The position numbers and the translations under genes are program-made. Shown piece after piece: positions 55,765-60,000 of a stretch of DNA of 60,000 nt. Source of the stretch: Diphasiastrum complanatum (Eukaryota; Streptophyta; Lycopodiopsida; Lycopodiales; Lycopodiaceae); assembly GCA_029204225.1 (NCBI GenBank), contig CM055092.1, positions 46,567,486 through 46,627,485 on the forward strand, given 5' to 3'. A model generated the notes under the pieces. The model saw only the letters and a program-made list of their open reading frames with translations, searched no databases and was not told the origin of the DNA. How positions within the stretch are numbered: the stretch's first letter is position 1; every line of letters starts with the position of its first letter.

Positions 55765-57655
55765 TTGTAGAGAGAAACTTGTTGTGCAGAGAGCTCTTGC
55801 TAAGAAGGTGAAGAGAAAAGGAAGGAGAAGAAACTGTTGTGCTTGGTGCCTCCACTCTCAGCCTCTTCCACTTTGTTGTCTATCCTATTTCCCTGCTATT
55901 GATTCACTGGTTTGATCTTTAGCATTGTGTTTTCATCATTTCAATTGTGGAATCAGATTTGATGTTGGTTGTTTTTGCAGTCTCTTATCTTGTGATTGCA
56001 AATGCTGCTATTGTGGAACTTCAATTTGCATCTCCCTACTATCTCTAACATTGTGATTGTAGGGCTTGCATTTATTCAAAGCTTTGCTGTGTCACGTACA
56101 AGATTCTGAGATTTGTTTAAGATTGGCTGTTATTCAAGAAGGAGTCTTACTTATGCTTCGTTTATTGTTGAAATAGAGATTCTTGGATGCTTGAAACCTG
56201 CTAACTAAGAGATTTGTTTGTGAGATGCTAATCTTTGATTCATAAGCACATTAGAAAACTCTTTCATTTTACTGCTATTGATTCACTGGATTAAAGATCC
56301 ATTTGATGAATGCATCGAGTCTTAAGCCTCTTCAAATCCATTTGCATAAGCATGTTGTGATTCATGGTCTGGATAAGAGGCCAGAAACCAGTCTGGATGG
56401 GTGGTTAAAATGCGTGTTCTTGTTTAAGTTGCCTTCTTGAGAAGCCCGCAGGCCTGTATGTAATAGTTGTAGAATCACGAATTATTGCAACTGTCTACTT
56501 TTGAAAGTCCGATGCTTATCTGCCAAGACCCGTTGGTGAAAACCCACATGGCATCTCGATGCGGTTGTGAGGGATGATAGGCCACCGCTGCCAGAACCAA
56601 GAATATTGTGAAATAAGTTCCATTCATGGCCATGTGCCTCCTTGGAGAAGACATTCAACTTCGTTCATGGCATTCAAATTCCAGATCTGTGCTGCACTGT
56701 CCTTTTTCCTGTTGCGTGCATCAAACCCCCTTGGAGACAGGTTTTAGCAGTTGCTGTTGGTGTTGCAAAACAAGAGTCACTGTCCATTCAACGACTGCAC
56801 TGCCTCCTGATCGCGATCTGACTGCTGCTGCGTTGGAGAAATGTCCTATTGACCAGTTTCTTTTCTGAAATGACAATCAAAGCCGATGAAATGCTGACCT
56901 GTGTTTCTAGTCTGTGCCAGGGCATGCTGAAACCTATTGTCTAATCATCGTGAGGGTGAACAGAGTTTGATGTTTCATTCTTGGCGGGTTGCTATGTGGG
57001 ATATGAGTCAGATTCCGCCTGGCTATTTTCAACAATGGTTCAGTGCCACACTTCTGAGAGAAGGATGTTTTTCTGCTTTGCTATATGAGAAGAAGAGCCA
57101 TTTTACGGTCTCCATTATGATGACATGACATTTATTGCTCAGACAGTCATTTGTTTCTTGTCCATCCATTGTGAAGGGAAGCAGCTATTTCCCTGCTAGT
57201 TGCTAATTTATATGTCATTTCCATCAGTTCCAGAATTGCTCTGTTAGTCGCTGAAACGCAGGATTGATGGCCAACTGGAGGAAAGCACGCATCCCCTTTG
57301 GATCCTATTGAGGAGCCGGTTTGAGTGTTTGCTCCATCCAAAAGGGAGCTTAGCGTGTAGAGTATTTTCTTGTTACTTTTAACATATTTGGTGAGGGCTG
57401 ATAAGTAAAAGTATGGTTTTTTTGAAATGGTTCATGTCCATTTCAAAGTTCCGAAGGCTATCTGAAAATTGTCGGTAGACTGTTGAAATTTGCCTGGCCG
57501 ATTGCCATTGAAAGTGTCGGTGGATGAACGGCCTTATTTTCGACTCCATACCCAATGGAGCTTGAGCTGTAATTGTGGTATAGACCGACTTTTGTTAGAA
57601 TTTCTTTAGATTGGCAGTCTATTTGGGGGTCGTTTTATAATCCTTCACGTTGCAA
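55278..57655. mobile_element. 2.4-kb insertion splitting the CACTA transposase
   Basis: The transposase reads CKVLRHFPVIP up to 57656 and resumes RLEKEVLFH at 55277. Family members have these parts contiguous, so the intervening ~2378 bp is an insertion. It contains a (GA)n tract, CT-rich leader-like sequence and TTTTTGCAG-like sites. No ORF I recognise, no terminal inverted repeats and no clear target duplication were seen. Its nature (captured gene fragment, non-coding element) is open. Confidence 0.6.
55713..55761. repeat. (GA)n microsatellite
   Basis: About 48 bases of uninterrupted GA, inside the insertion. Confidence 0.95.
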
Positions 57656-58428
57656 TCATGGAATTACTGGAAAATGTCGTAAAACTTTGCACGGAGTGGT
57701 TGCCCTTTGCAAATCATCTCTATATCGAGGAGTATCACAAATGGGACATTTCTTGAGTGATTCATACCTTTCTCGATATAATATACAATCTTTTGGACAT
57801 GCATGATATTGCTTGTAGTCAATCCCGATGTTAGACAACATCTTTCGTGCCTCATCTCTTGTCTCAGGCATGACATTCCCTTCTGGGAGAATTTTGTTTT
57901 TCAATAGTCTGTACATGACAAAAGAAGTCATTGTAAAAAAATTATCACTAGATGTTCAAATTGTAAATTTTGTTTCAAAGCAAAAATGACAAGTAGATGA
58001 AAAAAAATCTACTCAAATAATGATGTGAGGCTTTGGTCACTCCATCTATATTTGGCTTGAAAATCTAATAGAAGTAGAGAAGTCGCCAAAAGAGATGTCT
58101 TTGCTCCAGGATACAATGCAGTCTTTGATTCTTCTCGCAATGTCTTTTCTTCTTTAGACAAAAGTGCCTCCTCATCTTGTTCATTGTGTCTAGCTGCACT
58201 ATTGTTCTCGTACATATCATCCAACATATCTCCCATGACTTCAAATTCACCATTCATTGGAAGCTCATTTTCATTGTTAGAACTTGTTTGCGAAGAAGTA
58301 GATCTAGATGAGCTAGATTCAGATGCATTAGTCTCTTGATTAATGCGCTCATTAATTTCCATCATCTCTTTCAAGCCTTGACGAAGACGATGAGGTAATT
58401 GCTTGATATGAGGACCGTTGTATTGCAT
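57656..58428 (-). pseudogene. CACTA TNP2 transposase, N-terminal part (two exons)
   Basis: Exons 58013-58428 and 57656-57908 are joined by a 104-bp GT-AG intron, giving YRWSDQSLTSLFE|LLKNKILPEG. The protein has a Ser/Asn/Glu-rich low-complexity zone, then SLTSLFELLKNK, PETRDEARKML, YHACPKDCILYRERYESLKK and CPICDTPRYR. This is the TNP2 zinc-finger-like HACPxxCxLY...CPxC block. The usual N-terminal transposase-associated domain is not seen. Confidence 0.85.
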
Positions 58429-58865
58429 TCGTCATCTACGTCGACCATTACGAGGATTATTGTCTCCAACGCTAAATAAGGATGAAGAATCCTATATACC
58501 AAAATAACAAAAAGTAGGTTGAAACAATGCTTGATAAACATTTCCTCCCAATACTTGATAGATCTAAATGTTGCATATGAATATAAATTACCTCTTTGTT
58601 TAAAAAGTATGAACATACCAATGTATCTATTAGACCATTTTTCTTTTCAACTTGTTAACATTCAATGAACTCAAAGAATTGCACGCTTCTACATATTTAC
58701 ATATTTATGAATTTCACATTCATTAGCTTTCACTTATTATCTTATATAAACATCTAGGCAAATGACGAATAATACTTCTAACATTTGACATATTTAATGA
58801 CACAAACCAAGTACAATCAAGCTGCATGGATTATACATCTCTGCATATCAGCAAAATTTAAATCT
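58429..58865. other. spacer between transposase and SET frames
   Basis: AT-rich sequence with no recognisable coding segment. It could hold an intron or promoter. Confidence 0.4.
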
Positions 58866-59895
58866 TCACATTTGACTTATTGTCTTTTGCAAACATTTGG
58901 GTAGAGGACGGTTGAAACTATACTTGATGAACAATTTCTTCCCAAACCTGATAGGTCTAGTGGCACAAACCATTAAATAAGTGCCCTTTATATTCCTAGT
59001 AAAATATTCTTCTTTTCCATTGGTGCGTTCTTCAAAATCACAATTCGTCAATAGAGGGTGGCCAATGAAACTATTTATATATGCAACAATGTTTCCATGC
59101 ACATCTGGACGTCCATCAATGTATGTACGATTGCCCTTGAGATGTTGCCTCCTTGCATGCGTTGCTCCTCTAAAGAACAAGCATTTGAATTCAAGCCATA
59201 TACTTGCATCCTCCATTGGTGATGACACAAAGCATGCCAATCACCCCAATTGTATTGAGGTCCTGCATATGGCATCAATGTCACAACACTATTTAGAGGG
59301 ACCTCAATACTACTCAATGCAAAAAGGCCCAAACCAGCCTCAGGAAAGTGTTCACTAGGCAGGATCATGTACATTTGACCCCAATACGTAAATGGTGTTC
59401 CATTTAATGGTAATGGTGATTGGAGTGGCGAACACAAATATCTACTTCTAATGAAAGTTTTTACTGATGGTTGCAAATTAGGTGAAGAGGAAGGTCAGAC
59501 AAATGATTTAGAATGTCTTTTGACAAATCAACAGTGCATAGTAATTTGTAATTATCTTTCAAACTAGTCATAATACGTCCAAGACGTGTTCTCTTTTTTA
59601 AAGAGGTGGTCAAGTTTGTGGAATCCACGTGGAGTATTGTGGAGGACTCATGTGCAACATCTAGGATAGGTGTGGTTGGGTGGTAAGAACGTTCTAGAGA
59701 TTTGGAGACATGGATTGAATCACAAGGCATTGATGAACTAATTATATCATGCAAGGGGTCATCATCAACAAGAGCATCATCTAAGGCCAATGATGATCCA
59801 AAATCAATATTCATGTGATTTATCCTATCAATAATATTCTCGATCTCTCTTGCAACTCTTTTTCTTGAAACCAACTTATGTTCCTTCTTTTGCAA
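58866..59895 (-). pseudogene. SET-domain (lysine methyltransferase-like) reading frames
   Basis: Three minus-strand frames line up. 59461-59895 is an N-terminal region starting MQKKEHKLVSRKRVAREIEN, with no domain I know. In 59075-59476, MILPSEHFPEAGLGLFALSS and VVTLMPYAGPQYNWGDW match the SET-N part. In 58866-59160, TYIDGRPDVHGNIVAYINS, LLTNCDFEE and CATRPIRFGKKLFIKYSFN match the SET-C part (YIDG..GN..RYIN, NC.FE, A.R.I..GEEL.IDYG). The pieces need one frame change near 59461 and one near 59130-59240. These could be introns or frameshifts. The canonical NHSC and DYG motifs are altered (INSF, KYSF), so activity is uncertain. It shares orientation with, and lies 440 bp upstream of, the CACTA transposase. 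Confidence 0.65.
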
Positions 59896-60000
59896 AAATT
59901 GAAAATGTTAGTGTGAAGAATTGCCAAAAATTGGCAAATCTAGCTTGATAAAAAACCATGTAGAATAGTGTAAATTGTGTACACAAGTGGGTCCCACACA
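59896..60000. other. right edge, nothing recognised
   Basis: Upstream flank of the SET-like frames, cut by the window end. Confidence 0.4.

Noticed and set aside
1-60000. CRISPR arrays, bacterial operons or an ordinary tRNA/rRNA gene
   Set aside because: None seen. The window is plant nuclear DNA, and the tRNA-like units are repeats with imperfect stems.

Overview
The window is nuclear DNA from a land plant with a large, transposon-rich genome. Only two host genes can be supported in 60 kb: the first 13 coding exons of a Tudor-SN (TSN) gene, and a DYW-class pentatricopeptide-repeat (PPR) gene. Nearly everything else is transposable elements in various states of decay. The wording of the PPR/DYW protein and the 7.7-kb intron full of retrotransposons recall homosporous ferns (Ceratopteris/Adiantum type). 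That placement is an inference from memory; no marker here settles it.

Layout. 1-2989: last visible intron of TSN (the Tudor and fifth nuclease exons lie beyond the left edge), with a decayed hAT (DUF659) transposase. 2990-15809: TSN exons 13 to 1 on the minus strand; all 12 complete introns are phase 0. Intron 1 (7985-15674) holds a second hAT relic and two broken Copia polyproteins. 15810-18600: TSN upstream region, tRNA-like repeats and a tandem duplication. 18631-18821: a 191-bp Helitron-like element. 18983-24550: a very young, structurally complete LTR retrotransposon (647-bp LTRs with one difference, TATGT target duplication, primer-binding site, polypurine tract) with a single 1029-codon gag-type ORF and no protease, integrase or reverse transcriptase. 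25284-30022: a Copia element whose RT/RNase H is deleted. 31069-34985: a Gypsy-type gag-protease element with a chimeric left end, flanked by ACCAC. 35308-40876: a minus-strand chromodomain Gypsy element with damaged RT and no 3' LTR. 40970-41760: LTR plus primer-binding site of an Athila/Tat-like element. 44837-47231: the PPR gene, two exons. 47936-48362: more tRNA-like repeats. 50517 and 52097: two more LTR ends with primer-binding sites, and between them a cluster of GTGGAT/ATCCAC palindromes. 52408-58428: a CACTA (En/Spm) TNP2-type transposase on the minus strand with recognisable introns, split by a 2.4-kb insertion. 58866-59895: directly upstream and in the same orientation, reading frames with a SET (histone-methyltransferase-like) domain.

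How the parts relate. Every LTR element here lacks an intact reverse transcriptase, so any mobility must come from autonomous partners elsewhere. The gag-only element is the clearest case of an apparently recent trans-mobilised insertion. The SET domain beside the CACTA transposase, and the long unrecognised extension of the gag-only ORF, are the two items most likely to be new biology.
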